A DNA stretch of 64,000 nt from Opitutus sp. (GTDB taxonomy: Bacteria; Verrucomicrobiota; Verrucomicrobiia; Opitutales; Opitutaceae). The notes beneath the pieces are model-generated. The model was not told the origin of the DNA, ran no database searches, and saw only the letters and a program-made list of their open reading frames with translations. The stretch covers positions 1,240,001-1,304,000 of the forward strand of contig JANPZY010000001.1 of assembly GCA_024707325.1 (NCBI GenBank), in the 5' to 3' direction. Below are positions 9,267 to 18,567 of this stretch, in pieces. Position 1 is the stretch's first letter, and every line of letters starts with the position of its first letter. Made by a program: the position numbers and the translations under genes.

Positions 9267-10253
9267 TTACTCGGGCCGCGGCAAGTTCTTCCCGGGGGCG
9301 ACGTGTTTTTCTTTGATCGCGACCGACATCAGCACCGACGTGGTGATCACGACGCCGATCACCATGAGCGAGGTGAAGGTGGAGACGTGGACCCAGTGTT
9401 CGATCAGCATTTTCACGCCGATGAAGCAGAGGATCACCGCAAGACCGAGCTTCAGGAAACGGAAGAGCTTCATCACGCCGCTCAACGCGAAATACAGCGA
9501 GCGCAGACCGAGAATCGCGAAGATGTTCGAGGTGAGCGCCACGAAGCCGTCCTTCGTGATCGCAAGCACCGCGGGGATCGAATCGAGCGCGAACACCACG
9601 TCGGTCGTCTCCACCACGAGCAACACGATGAAAAGCGGCGAGGCCATCCGGCGGCCCTCGTGCTGGATGAAGAAGTGTCCGCTTTCTCCCGCCGTCGGTG
9701 CGACCGGATAGAAACGCCGGAAGAGCCGCACGAGCACGTTGTGGTTCGGATCCACATCGACCTCCTCCTTGCTGGGCAGGGCCATCTTGATGCCGGTGTA
9801 GATTAGAAATGCGCCGAAGAAATAGAGCACCCAGTGGAAGCGCTGAATCACGCTCACGCCCACCAGGATGAACACCGCACGCATCACCACCGCACCAATG
9901 ATGCCCCAGAACAGCACGCGATGCTGGAACCGCGGCGCGACCCGGAAATACGAGAAGATGATGATAAAGACAAAAACGTTATCGATGCTCAGACAGAGTT
10001 CGACCAGGTAGGCCGCGAGATACTGCTGCGCCAGTTCGGTGCCTTTCCAATGCCACAGCAATCCGCCGAAACTCAGCGCAAGCGTCGCCCACACCACGCA
10101 CCAGATCAGCGCCTCCTTGACCTTCACCTCGTGCGAACCGCGGTGAAAAACCCCGAGGTCCAGTGCGAGCATCGCGGCGATGAAAAGGAAAAATCCCGCC
10201 CAAGCCCAACCGGGCATCGCGTCGGCGAAGGCGAGAATGGCTGTAAGTGGCAT
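9267..10253 (-). CDS. TerC/Alx family membrane protein
   Basis: This is a 328-residue multi-pass protein with about nine helices. It carries the TerC signatures AAYLVELCLSIDNVFVF and VVETTDVVFALDSIPAVLAITKD, which contain the conserved acidic residues thought to handle metal ions. The central acidic loop (KEEVDVDPNHN) is typical of the Alx type. Alx/TerC proteins are linked to Mn(II) export or supply of metal to exported enzymes. The ATG at 10253 (MPLTAILAFADAMPGW) was chosen over an upstream Met at 10334. The 182-bp leader shared with the divergent mscS was inspected for a yybP-ykoY manganese riboswitch and showed no convincing match. Confidence 0.92.
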   Translation of the reverse strand: MPLTAILAFADAMPGWAWAGFFLFIAAMLALDLGVFHRGSHEVKVKEALIWCVVWATLALSFGGLLWHWKGTELAQQYLAAYLVELCLSIDNVFVFIIIFSYFRVAPRFQHRVLFWGIIGAVVMRAVFILVGVSVIQRFHWVLYFFGAFLIYTGIKMALPSKEEVDVDPNHNVLVRLFRRFYPVAPTAGESGHFFIQHEGRRMASPLFIVLLVVETTDVVFALDSIPAVLAITKDGFVALTSNIFAILGLRSLYFALSGVMKLFRFLKLGLAVILCFIGVKMLIEHWVHVSTFTSLMVIGVVITTSVLMSVAIKEKHVAPGKNLPRPE

Positions 10254-10435
10254 CGTGGTCGGGAGGTTTGGCGGCCAGCGCCAGCGCCCGCAAGCGGCGA
10301 GTGTCCGGGTGGAAACAACCATCGACCGTTCCACGCGCGAGTTGCTCCCGCGCGTCGCGCAGCGGTTTTTCCGAGCGTGGTTTCTCGCGCCGGCTCTTTG
10401 ACTTCAGCCGGTCGCCTCCTTTAGTCCGCACATTT

Positions 10436-11719
10436 ATGCAGAGGCTCTTGCAACACTTCCGCTGGATTCTCGTTCTCGCCTGTTTCACGCCGGCGCTGCT
10501 CGCGCAGGAAACCACGGCGCCGGCCGCCACGACCGGTGAGGCCGCCAAGACGCAGGCGGCCGCGGCTGCGGTCGCGTCCGGTCAAGTGCCGCCTCCGCGC
10601 CCGCCCGATTTCCTCGAAAACATCGTCGATGCGATTCTCGAGGCGTTCGACATCCGCGTGAGTGGCAACACGACCACGCACTACGCCGTCGCTGCCGGCA
10701 TGCTCGTCTTGGCGTTGCTCGCCCGGCGCGTGGTGACGCTCTTCATTTTCCCGCTGTTCAAACGCGTATCCGCCCGCACGCGGACGACGTTTGACGACCG
10801 CTTGTTTGCCGCGCTCGAGACGCCCGTGGCGGCGTTCATCATGCTCGTCGGCATCTTCGCCGCGCTGCGCGTGTTGAAACTTTCGCCGTCGGCCGACGAA
10901 GCCATCTCCTACGGCTCGCGCGTCGCATTTGTGATCGCGACCTTCTGGCTGATTTGGCGCGGCGTGAAGGCGGTGCTTGATCACACGGCCGAGGTCGCCC
11001 GCCACAAGGGACTGCCCGTCGCCCACTTCATGCCGTGGATCAAGAAGTCGCTGATGGCCCTCTTTGTGATCCTCAGCGTGCTGCTCACGATGCAGAGTCT
11101 CGGCTACAACGTGAAAGCGATCCTCGCCGGTCTCGGCATCGGCGGCTTGGCGTTCGCCCTCGCGGCGCAGGACACGCTCGCGAACATCTTCGGCGCGATC
11201 GTCGTCGCCGTGGATCAACCCTTCAAACTCGGCGAAGCCGTCCGCATTCAGGGCAATGTCGGTGTCGTCGAGGACATCGGCGTGCGTTCCACGCGCATCC
11301 GCATGGTCGACAAGTCGCTCATGGTGATCCCCAACAAGATCGTCGCGAGCGAGACGATCACCAACCTCTCGCGCTTCATCCGCCGCCGCTTCGAACACAT
11401 CGTCCTGCTGCCGCACGGCACCGCACCCGAGATGATGGACGAAATGGTCGAAGTCATCCGCGGCATCATCAAAGCGCAGCCCGAAGTGGACGGGGGTGGC
11501 GTGATGGTGTTCTTCCGCGATATCACGCCGACCGCGCTCGAAATCTGGGCGGTGTATGAAACGTTCTCACCCGATTTTCCCGCCGCGATGAACTGCAAGC
11601 AGCGCATCAACACGCTCATCATGAAAGCGCTCGCCGAGCGGAAACTCTCCTACGCGTATCCCACGCAAAACGTGCAGCTCAGCGCGCCGCGCCCCGAGAA
11701 CCCTGCCTCGCCGCAATAA
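10436..11719 (+). CDS. MscS family mechanosensitive ion channel
   Basis: This 427-residue protein has an N-terminal signal peptide (MQRLLQHFRWILVLACF, cleavage near LLAQE), an Ala-rich periplasmic stretch and helices around residues 85-105, 135-155 and 165-185. The MscS pore and beta domain follow: GLGIGGLAFALAAQDTLANIFG and VDQPFKLGEAVRI, then STRIRMVDKSLMVIPNKIV. Such channels open under membrane tension and release solutes during osmotic downshock. The extra N-terminal signal peptide and linker make it longer than E. coli MscS (286 residues). The gene is divergent from terC and is followed immediately by repeat array 2. Confidence 0.93.
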   Translation: MQRLLQHFRWILVLACFTPALLAQETTAPAATTGEAAKTQAAAAAVASGQVPPPRPPDFLENIVDAILEAFDIRVSGNTTTHYAVAAGMLVLALLARRVVTLFIFPLFKRVSARTRTTFDDRLFAALETPVAAFIMLVGIFAALRVLKLSPSADEAISYGSRVAFVIATFWLIWRGVKAVLDHTAEVARHKGLPVAHFMPWIKKSLMALFVILSVLLTMQSLGYNVKAILAGLGIGGLAFALAAQDTLANIFGAIVVAVDQPFKLGEAVRIQGNVGVVEDIGVRSTRIRMVDKSLMVIPNKIVASETITNLSRFIRRRFEHIVLLPHGTAPEMMDEMVEVIRGIIKAQPEVDGGGVMVFFRDITPTALEIWAVYETFSPDFPAAMNCKQRINTLIMKALAERKLSYAYPTQNVQLSAPRPENPASPQ

Positions 11720-11873
11720 GCCACGACGCGGTCCGGACCGTGGCGCGAGCCGGTCCGCACTTTGCTGCGACTCGGTGCGGACCAGGTCCCGAGTCGATCC
11801 GCACCGTGGCTCGACTCGATCCGCACCTTGGCCCGACCCGGTGCGCACCGCATCGCGACCGTGTTCGCGAGCA
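11720..11873 (-). repeat. Array 2 of the 11-bp alternating tandem repeat
   Basis: Fourteen unbroken 11-bp units run from the mscS stop codon to 11873. They appear in reverse orientation relative to array 1: GTCCGCACTTT (11753), GTCCCGAGTCG (11786), ATCCGCACCTT (11819) and GGCCCGACCCG (11830). The two unit types again alternate. The array begins one base after the mscS stop and lies in the gap between mscS and the convergent ABC exporter operon. Confidence 0.87.
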
Positions 11874-11966
11874 GGACAGCGGTGGGGCGTGAGGCCGCCG
11901 GATGTCCGCGGCGTGTTTCGCGGAGTCGACTCGAACGGACCCGACGAGGGCGTCGGGCTCCACCTT

Positions 11967-12062
11967 TGTCATTCTGAGCGAGGCGAAGAATCCACTTGGA
12001 GTTTAGCGGCCTGCAACCGCGACGGAGCATCCACTGGATTCTTCGCCTCGCTTAGGATGACA
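11967..12062. mobile_element. MITE-like 96-bp element with 28-bp terminal inverted repeats
   Basis: The left arm (11967-11994, beginning TGTCATTCTGAGCGAGGCG) and the reverse complement of the right arm (12035-12062) match at 26 of 28 positions. The 40-bp centre encodes nothing. Sequences with the core CATTCTGAGCGAGGCGAAGAAT are familiar to me as dispersed intergenic repeats in many bacteria. No transposase is present and no target-site duplication is obvious. As RNA it would fold into a long hairpin. Confidence 0.75.
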
Positions 12063-12108
12063 GCGGAAAACCCTCGGCTGCCATCCGTGATTTCTTTTCG
12101 CCGATGCT

Positions 12109-12178
12109 CTTCCGTGTTTCCGTTCTTCCGCGCTTCCGCGATTACTCCGTTTTCTTCCGTGCTTCCGTGTTTCCGTGA
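12109..12178. repeat. Degenerate 8-bp tandem repeat (CTTCCGTG type)
   Basis: The block is made of CTTCCGTG, TTTCCGTT, CTTCCGCG and similar 8-bp units, interrupted once around ATTACTCCG. It ends ten bases before the stop codon end of the ABC permease. It is pyrimidine-rich on this strand and non-coding. With array 2 and the MITE-like element it fills the whole 468-bp gap between mscS and the exporter operon. Confidence 0.7.
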
Positions 12179-12187
12179 TGAGTCGCC

Positions 12188-13326
12188 TCAGTCCAGCGTC
12201 TGACGGTAACGCTTCACCGCGATCGTCATCATCACGGCGGTGAAGAGCAGGATCGGCCACTGCTCGGGCAGGATTTCGAGGAGCCCGTTTCCTTTCAGCA
12301 GCACGCCGCGCACGATCCTTAGAAAATGCGTGAGCGGCAGCACGGAGCCGAGCCATTGCGCCCACTCGGGCATGCCGCGAAACGGAAACATGAAACCCGA
12401 CAGCAGGAGCGACGGCAGAAAGAAGAAAAATGCCATCTGCACCGCCTGTAGTTGGTTTTTGGCGACAGTCGAAAACGTGATGCCCACGGCGAGGTTTGCG
12501 CAGATGAAGATGAACGAAACCGCGTAGAGCAGCGGCAGGCTGCCGACCATCGGCACCTCGAAGAGATAACGCGCGGCGATTAGGATCAGAGTCACCTGGA
12601 TGTAGCCGACTGCGATGTAGGGCAGGATTTTCCCCGCGAGCACCTCGAAGGGACGTGCGGGCGTGGCGAGGAGGTTTTCCATCGTGCCGCGCTCGCGTTC
12701 GCGTGTGATCGCAAGCGCGGTGATGATCACCATCGTCATCGTGAGCACCACGCCCATGAGTCCGGGCACGACGTTGTATTGCGTGATGTTCTCCGGGTTG
12801 TAGTGCGCGTGGACGCGAAAATCGATCGGACCGTCTTTCGCGCGCAGCGGCGCAAGTGCGCCTTCGAGATCGCGGTCGAGCACGGTCAGACTGATCGCAC
12901 GCAGAGCGTTGAGCGCGGGTCCGGTCGCGGCCGGATCGGTGGCGTCGGCTTCGAGCAACACCGCGGGACGCTCGCCGCGCACGAGCTGTCGCGAGAAGTC
13001 CGCCGGGATGTTGAGCACGAACTGCACGTCGCCGAGCTCGAGCAGGCGCGCGGCCTCGGCTTCGCTTTCCGTTTCGGCGACGACGCGGAAATACTCGCTG
13101 TGCTTCATCGCGCTCACGAGCGTGCGCGCAAACGGACCTTGATCGGCGACGCGCAGCACAGTGGGCAGTTGTTTCGGATCGAGTTGATCGCGAAACCGAA
13201 GAGCATGAGCTGCAGCAGCGGGATGCCGACCATCATCGCGAACGTCGTGCGGTCGCGCTTCATCTGGATGAACTCCTTGAGGACGATCGCCCAGAACCGG
13301 TGGAAGGTGAATCGGCGCGCGCTCAT
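12188..13326 (-). CDS. ABC-2 type export permease (YbhS/YbhR-like), interrupted by one frameshift
   Basis: The protein starts MSARRFTFHRFWAIVLKEFIQ and continues MVGIPLLQLMLFGFAIN in one frame. The remaining 323 codons (LRVADQGPFARTLVSAMKH onward) lie in another frame. A missing base near 13180 (coding strand CGATCCG instead of CGGATCCG) explains the switch, and restoring it gives INSDPKQLPTVLRVADQG. The rest is a normal ABC-2 permease: one N-terminal helix, a periplasmic domain of about 130 residues, then five helices from GLMGVVLTMTMVIITALAI, with the RERERGTMENLLATP motif. The start overlaps the ATPase stop as ATGA, so translation is probably coupled. Together with the ATPase and HlyD proteins it would form a drug or metabolite efflux pump. 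Confidence 0.85.
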
Positions 13327-14252
13327 CTGAAGTTGTCCGTGGCGCGATCCATCAGGCTGATGAACACGTCCTCGAGTCCCGCGGCGATGCGCGTCCACGT
13401 GTGTTGCGGCAAACGCACGGTGGCGATGGTGGCTTCGAGCAGCGCGGCGTCGCGTCCACTCACATGCAGCGTGTTGCCGAACGGCACGACTTGTTCGACG
13501 CCGGGCTGAGCGCGAAGACGCCCCGCGAGTTCGTGCAGTCCGGTTCCGGAAACGGACCACGTGACAAGGCGCGCGGCGGAGATCACTTCGGGCACGGTGC
13601 CGCGGGCGAGCAGTTTGCCGTAAGCGAGGTAGGCGAGTTGGTGGCAGCGCTCGGCCTCGTCCATGTAGTGCGTGGTGATGAGCACCGTGAGTCCCTCACT
13701 CGCGAGCGTGTGAATCTCGTCCCAGAAATCGCGCCGCGCTTTCGGGTCCACGCCCGCAGTCGGTTCATCGAGCAGCAGAAGTCGCGGTGAGTGGATGAGG
13801 CACGCGGCGAGTGCGAGACGCTGTTTCCATCCGCCCGAAAGTTCGCCTGCGAGCTGACGGCTGCGGTGCTGCAAGCCGAGCCGTTCGAGACTGCGATCGA
13901 CCGCGGCGACGCGATCGGGCACCGCGTAAACGCGTGCGACGAAGTCGAGGTTTTCGCGAATGGTGAGGTCTTCGTAGAAACTGAAGCGCTGCGTCATGTA
14001 GCCGACGTGACGCTTGATTGCCGCCTGTTCCGTGAGCACGTCGTAGCCGAGGCACCGGCCCGACCCGCCGTCGGGCGTGAGCAGACCGCACAGCATGCGG
14101 ATGAACGTGGTTTTGCCCGAACCGTTGGGGCCGAGGAAACCGTAGATCTCGCCGCGGCGCACCTGCAGATCGACCTGGTCGACGACGGTCTTGCTGCCGA
14201 AGCGCTTGGTGACGCCGGCCACATCGATCACGAGATCGGCGGGAGAAGACAT
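13323..14252 (-). CDS. ABC transporter ATP-binding protein of an ABC-2 exporter
   Basis: This is a single nucleotide-binding domain of 309 residues. It has Walker A GPNGSGKTT (about residue 40), Q-loop near GYMTQRFSFYEDLTI, signature ELSGGWKQRLALA, Walker B RLLLLDEPTAGVD and switch His in ITTHYMDEAERC. The C-terminal 80 residues form the accessory region often found in YbhF/CcmA-like ATPases, including LEDVFISLM. It is one half of a YbhF (which has two fused domains) and probably works as a homodimer. It lies 8 bp after the HlyD gene and overlaps the permease start by 4 bp. Confidence 0.93.
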   Translation of the reverse strand: MSSPADLVIDVAGVTKRFGSKTVVDQVDLQVRRGEIYGFLGPNGSGKTTFIRMLCGLLTPDGGSGRCLGYDVLTEQAAIKRHVGYMTQRFSFYEDLTIRENLDFVARVYAVPDRVAAVDRSLERLGLQHRSRQLAGELSGGWKQRLALAACLIHSPRLLLLDEPTAGVDPKARRDFWDEIHTLASEGLTVLITTHYMDEAERCHQLAYLAYGKLLARGTVPEVISAARLVTWSVSGTGLHELAGRLRAQPGVEQVVPFGNTLHVSGRDAALLEATIATVRLPQHTWTRIAAGLEDVFISLMDRATDNFR

Positions 14253-14260
14253 GCGCGGTA

Positions 14261-15232
14261 TCAGCGAACAGGATACACGTCGACCGGCTGGCCGGGATGA
14301 AGCTGCGCGCCAAGCGCGCGATCGACCTCGGCCTCGATCATGAAGACCAGCTTGGCGCGGCCCTCGCGATTGTAGAGCACGGGAGGCGTGTATTCAGGTT
14401 TTGGCGACAGATAGGCGATCCGAGCCTCGGTCGGAGCGTGCCCCGTCCATTGCACGCGGACGGTTTGTCCGGGCCGCAACGCGGCGTAGTCGGCTTCGCT
14501 CACGAAGAAGCGCACTTTCAGGTTTTCCGGCGGCAGCAGTGCGAGCACCGGTTGTCCCGCGGGCACGAACTCGCCTGGACGGAAAAACGTGTCGTAAACG
14601 CGCGCGGCCTGCGCGGCGGTGCGGCTTTTCTGCGTGACGGACCAATCCGCCTGCTCACGCGCAGCGCGAGCGGCGGCGACCTCGGCTTCGGCGGCGACGA
14701 TTGCGTCGGCCCGGCCGCCGAGTCGCGCGGTTTCGAGATGAGCGGAGAGTTCCTGCACGAGCCGCTCGGCCTGTTCGTGCGCGAGCCGCGCGCGGTCGAA
14801 GTCGTTTTCCGCGATGACCTGCGTGCGGTGGAGCGAGGAGAGGCGTTCGCGTTCGAGGCGGGCGAGTTCCGCAGCAGAGCGCGCCTGCGCGAGACGTGCT
14901 TCGAGCGCGGCGATCTCGCTCGGACGTGCGCCTTTCTGCAAATCGGCGAGACGGGCTTCGGCGGCGACCACGCGCTCGACGGCCTGGCGTTGTGCGGCGA
15001 GTTCCGCTGCGTGTTCGAGCGTGAAGAGCGGGGCGCCGGGAGCGACTTCGGCGCCGCGCGTGACCGAGAGCGTTTCGAGTTGTCCGCCGAGCGGTGAGGC
15101 GACGTAGACAAACTCGCCCTCGAAATAGCCCTGCCATTTCTGTTCGTCGTGACGCTGACAGCCGGCGCCGAGAAGAAGCAGAACGACGGGCCCGAGCCGC
15201 TTAGCGAGCGCGTTGCGGAAAGAGTTTTTCAT
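14261..15232 (-). CDS. HlyD-family periplasmic adaptor lipoprotein of the ABC exporter
   Basis: This 323-residue protein has a lipoprotein signal (VVLLLLGAGCQRHD, Cys in a lipobox), a biotinyl-lipoyl half motif (FVYVASPLGGQLETLSV) and a long alpha-helical coiled-coil hairpin rich in Ala/Arg/Glu (residues 70-205). It returns through the second lipoyl half (FFRPGEFVPAGQPVLALLPPENLKVRFFV) into a beta-barrel. Such adaptors bridge the inner-membrane pump to an outer-membrane channel. No TolC gene is nearby. Start choice is between ATG 15241 and ATG 15232. Either start overlaps the end of the TetR gene by about 30-40 bp. Confidence 0.9.
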   Translation of the reverse strand: MKNSFRNALAKRLGPVVLLLLGAGCQRHDEQKWQGYFEGEFVYVASPLGGQLETLSVTRGAEVAPGAPLFTLEHAAELAAQRQAVERVVAAEARLADLQKGARPSEIAALEARLAQARSAAELARLERERLSSLHRTQVIAENDFDRARLAHEQAERLVQELSAHLETARLGGRADAIVAAEAEVAAARAAREQADWSVTQKSRTAAQAARVYDTFFRPGEFVPAGQPVLALLPPENLKVRFFVSEADYAALRPGQTVRVQWTGHAPTEARIAYLSPKPEYTPPVLYNREGRAKLVFMIEAEVDRALGAQLHPGQPVDVYPVR

Positions 15233-15884
15233 AGTCCTCATGGGCTTCGGGAGTGAGCAGTCCGCCGAAGAAGATGCGCAGGCTTTGGTCGAAGATCTCG
15301 GCGGGCATGAGTTTGGATTTCTTCAGAGAAGCTGGGTGGAGCATGCCTTGCACGGCGTGGAGGAAAAACTCGCTCGCGAAGACCGGACTCACGTCGTCGC
15401 GCACCATGCCGGCGAGTTGGCCCGCTTCGATGAAACGGCCAAAGATGTAAGGCAGGTTGCGCCCGCGCACTTCGTCCACGTAGCGATGCAGCGACGGCGC
15501 ATGGTGGGCGATGTCGTTGAGCAGATCCTGATGAAAGCGCGTGAAACGCTCGACCATGCCGATCGCAAAGCCGCGAAGTTTTTCGAGAAACGTGAGTCGC
15601 GTGTCGCCGAGGAGTTGTTCGGCGTCAGCGCGAGCTTCGGCCGCGAAGGCTTCGAGCGCCGCGCGCGAGATCGCGAGCTTTCCCGAGAAGTGGAGGTAGA
15701 GCGTCTTCTTGCTGATGCCGAGATCGGTCGCGAGGTCCTCCATCTTCAGCGCGCTGAAGCCTTCGGAGAACAGCCGCTCGCGCGCGGCCTGCACGATGCG
15801 CTGGCGCAGTGCGTGGTCGTCCCGCCGTGCAGGACGACGGTTACGAGGGCGGGGAGGAGCGGCCGGTTTGGACGCGGGACTCAT
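15201..15884 (-). CDS. TetR/AcrR family transcriptional regulator
   Basis: This 227-residue protein has a basic N-terminal tail followed by a TetR helix-turn-helix at about residues 25-70 (IVQAARERLFSEG, then MEDLATDLGISKKTLYLHF). The all-helical C-terminal half is the ligand-binding and dimerisation part. It is the first gene of the minus-strand operon TetR-HlyD-ATPase-permease and most likely represses that exporter until a substrate binds. Its start region (15884-16037) would then contain the operator. I could not identify a clear palindrome there. The ATG at 15884 (MSPASKP) was preferred over 15914. Confidence 0.92.
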   Translation of the reverse strand: MSPASKPAAPPRPRNRRPARRDDHALRQRIVQAARERLFSEGFSALKMEDLATDLGISKKTLYLHFSGKLAISRAALEAFAAEARADAEQLLGDTRLTFLEKLRGFAIGMVERFTRFHQDLLNDIAHHAPSLHRYVDEVRGRNLPYIFGRFIEAGQLAGMVRDDVSPVFASEFFLHAVQGMLHPASLKKSKLMPAEIFDQSLRIFFGGLLTPEAHEDYEKLFPQRAR

Positions 15885-16037
15885 GGAAACCAGAAATCGA
15901 AAACGGGTTTCCATGGCAAGGGGCGAATGATGGGCGGAAGATGCGCTGATGCCGTTTTAGGGAGATGTCCCAGCGCACGGCGAGGAGCGGCGCGTCGCTT
16001 GACGATCCGGGGAGGGGGAATCACGGTCTGAACGCCC

Positions 16038-16604
16038 ATGACATCAGGCGCCACCAACCGATGGATCGTTTTCACGGCAGTTGCCGTGCTGGGTGGTTTT
16101 TCCGCTTCCGCGCTCGCCGATGACGGATTGGTCGAGACCTCGCCGTTCATGCCGTCCGGTGCGCCTGAGGCAAATGTCGTGAACACGGAGGATGGTGCGG
16201 GGGTGGAGCTGCGCGGCGTGATCATGACTGCGCAGGGGCCGAAGTTCAGCATCTACGATCCGACGCAGCGGCTCAGCACCTGGGTGAGCCTCGAGGAAAA
16301 AGGCCGGCCGTTCATCGTGCGCAGCTACGACGCTTCACGCGATACGGTGAGGGTCGAATTCCAAGGCCAGACCGTCACGCTCGGGCTGAAGAGCGCGAAA
16401 GTCTCCGCCGCTCCGCTGGAGAACTTCACGCCGCCGGCGCGGCCGTTAAACGAACCCGTGGCGCTCGATCCGACCCCGGCCGACGAGCAACGGCGTCTCG
16501 AAGCGATCGCCGCCGAAGTGAACCGCCGGCGCGCACTTCGCCAGAAGGCGCTGCAGGAACAGCGACGCATCCGCGAGGAACGCCGGAGCGGAAACGGCCG
16601 GTAG
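16038..16604 (+). CDS. Secreted protein of unknown function
   Basis: This 188-residue protein has a signal peptide (WIVFTAVAVLGGFSASALA, cleavage before DDGL). A compact region of about 80 residues (VELRGVIMTAQGPKFSIYDP to VTLGLKSAKV) looks like a small beta-barrel. It is followed by a Pro-rich linker and a strongly basic helical tail (RRRALRQKALQEQRRIREERR). I do not recognise the family. The arrangement recalls the C-terminal domain of the protein at 119-1378, which also has a beta-rich module with a GVxxT pattern, but I cannot confirm homology by eye. Confidence 0.68.
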   Translation: MTSGATNRWIVFTAVAVLGGFSASALADDGLVETSPFMPSGAPEANVVNTEDGAGVELRGVIMTAQGPKFSIYDPTQRLSTWVSLEEKGRPFIVRSYDASRDTVRVEFQGQTVTLGLKSAKVSAAPLENFTPPARPLNEPVALDPTPADEQRRLEAIAAEVNRRRALRQKALQEQRRIREERRSGNGR

Positions 16605-16683
16605 CGCAACCGCTGGAATCCGCCGCGCACGAAACGAGATAGATTTTGTCTCTCGGCGGAGAATGCGTCCCGTATCCCCACGC

Positions 16684-18567
16684 ATGAGTGAACCGCCGCC
16701 GCCTGAAACTCTGACCAATGGAGCCTTGGTGCGGCGGTTGTTTGCGCTCACATGGCGCTATCGGCGCGGCTGCGTGAAGGTGCTCACGATCCAGCTCGTG
16801 TTGCTCTCGATGGGTATCGCGGGCCTGAGCTTCACCGGCCTCGGCATCGACTACATCCGCCACAAGATCGAGGGCACGGCGCTCGGTGACAATCCGCTGC
16901 ACCTCACGCTGCCCGACGAGTGGCCTCCGCTCCAGGTGCTCGCGATGCTCGCGGGCCTGATTCTCGTGCTCGCGCTCACGCGCGCGCTGTTGAACTACAC
17001 CTACTCGGTCTCGATCAACAAACTCGTGCAGCAGCAGCTCGTCGTGGATTTGCGCGGGCAGGTTTACGACAAGTTGCAGCGGTTGAGTTTCCGGTTCTTC
17101 GACGCGAACACGACGGGCTCGATCATCACGCGCGTCACCGGCGACGTGCAGGCCGTGCGCATGTTTGTCGATCAGGTGCTGATGCAGAGCGTGATCATGG
17201 GCATCTCGCTCACGGTTTATCTCGTTTACATGCTCAGCCTCAGTCCGGGGCTGACGATCGCGTGCCTCGCGACGACGCCGGTGCTCTGGTATGCGTCCAC
17301 TTGGTTTTCGCGAAAGATCCAGCCGCACTACGCGCGCAACCGCACGCTCACCGAGAAAATGGTGCAGACGCTCGCAGAGAGCATCCAAGGCATCGCGGTC
17401 ACGAAAGGTTTCGGTCGCGAACGCGAGGATCGCGAAAAATTCGAGCGCGCCAACCGCGCCTGCTACGAGCAGCAGCGCGGCATCTTCTGGCGCGTGAGTC
17501 TGTTTTCGCCGGCGATCGGATTTCTTACGCGCGTCAACATGATGGTCCTGCTCGGCTACGGCGGCTGGCTGGTGGCGCAAGGTGAACTCCCGCTCGGCAC
17601 GGGCCTCGTGGTTTTCTCCGGCTTGCTCGAGCAATTTTCCGGACAGGTGAACAACATCGCGAACGTCGTGAACAGCGTGCAGCAATCGCTGATTGGCGCG
17701 CGGCGGGTGTTCGAGATTCTCGATGCACCGATCGAAGTGCAAAGCCTGCCTGATGCGGTGCGCTGCCCGCGCCTGCGCGGCGAGGTGCAGCTCGAAAATG
17801 TTTCCTTTGTTTTTCCGGGCACCACCGTTTCCGGCGAACCGCGGGCGCGCACGGACCCGGCGCTCGACCGCGTCGATCTCGCCGTGAAGGCCGGGCAATG
17901 CGTGGCGATCCTCGGCCCGACTGGTTCAGGCAAGAGTGTATTGATGGGGCTGATACCACGTTTTCACGACCCCACGAGTGGACGCGTGCTGCTCGACGGC
18001 ATCGATGCGCGGCGGCTGCATCTCGACGATTTGCGGCGCAATATCGGCATGGTGTTTCAGGAGAGTTTTCTCTTCTCCAATACCATCGCCGCGAACATCG
18101 CGTTCGGTCACCCGGAGGCCACGCCGGAGCAGATCGAGCGTGCCGCACGCATCGCGGCGGCGCACGACTTCATCATGGCGATGCCGAAAGGCTACGACAC
18201 GATTCTCGGCGAACGCGGCAACAGCCTCTCCGGTGGCCAGCGTCAGCGTCTCGCGCTTGCGCGCGCGATCCTGATGGAACCGGCGATTCTGCTGCTCGAC
18301 GATCCGACGGCCGCGATCGACAGCGAAACGGAGGAGGAGATTTTCGAAGCACTGGATCGTGCGATCGCGGGCCGAACGACGTTCATCGTCGCGCACCGAC
18401 TCAGCACGCTGCGTCGAGCGGATTTCATCATCGTGATGGAGCGTGGCCGGATCGTGCAGCAGGGCACGCATGAGGAGTTGATCAATCAGCCCGGGCCCTA
18501 TCTGAGCGTCGCCAACCTGCAGCTCGTGGATAGTCGGCAGCTCGGCGAACTGAAAGGAGCCGCATGA
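16684..18567 (+). CDS. Heterodimeric ABC exporter subunit with degenerate catalytic site
   Basis: This 627-residue half transporter has a six-helix type IV exporter domain (residues 20-330) and a nucleotide-binding domain with Walker A GPTGSGKSVLM and signature NSLSGGQRQR. Its Walker B is ILLLDDPTAAID, where Asp replaces the usual catalytic Glu. Its partner, encoded 4 bp into its 3' end, has the opposite defect (signature LSVGQ) and an intact Walker B. This combination is the hallmark of asymmetric exporters such as TM287/288, BmrCD and LmrCD, where only one of two composite sites hydrolyses ATP. The substrate is unknown; drugs or lipids are typical. Confidence 0.93.
   Translation: MSEPPPPETLTNGALVRRLFALTWRYRRGCVKVLTIQLVLLSMGIAGLSFTGLGIDYIRHKIEGTALGDNPLHLTLPDEWPPLQVLAMLAGLILVLALTRALLNYTYSVSINKLVQQQLVVDLRGQVYDKLQRLSFRFFDANTTGSIITRVTGDVQAVRMFVDQVLMQSVIMGISLTVYLVYMLSLSPGLTIACLATTPVLWYASTWFSRKIQPHYARNRTLTEKMVQTLAESIQGIAVTKGFGREREDREKFERANRACYEQQRGIFWRVSLFSPAIGFLTRVNMMVLLGYGGWLVAQGELPLGTGLVVFSGLLEQFSGQVNNIANVVNSVQQSLIGARRVFEILDAPIEVQSLPDAVRCPRLRGEVQLENVSFVFPGTTVSGEPRARTDPALDRVDLAVKAGQCVAILGPTGSGKSVLMGLIPRFHDPTSGRVLLDGIDARRLHLDDLRRNIGMVFQESFLFSNTIAANIAFGHPEATPEQIERAARIAAAHDFIMAMPKGYDTILGERGNSLSGGQRQRLALARAILMEPAILLLDDPTAAIDSETEEEIFEALDRAIAGRTTFIVAHRLSTLRRADFIIVMERGRIVQQGTHEELINQPGPYLSVANLQLVDSRQLGELKGAA

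Noticed and set aside
10254..10435. Manganese (yybP-ykoY) riboswitch before terC
   Set aside because: TerC/Alx genes often carry one, but the conserved GGGGAGUAG-type core was not visible in the leader.
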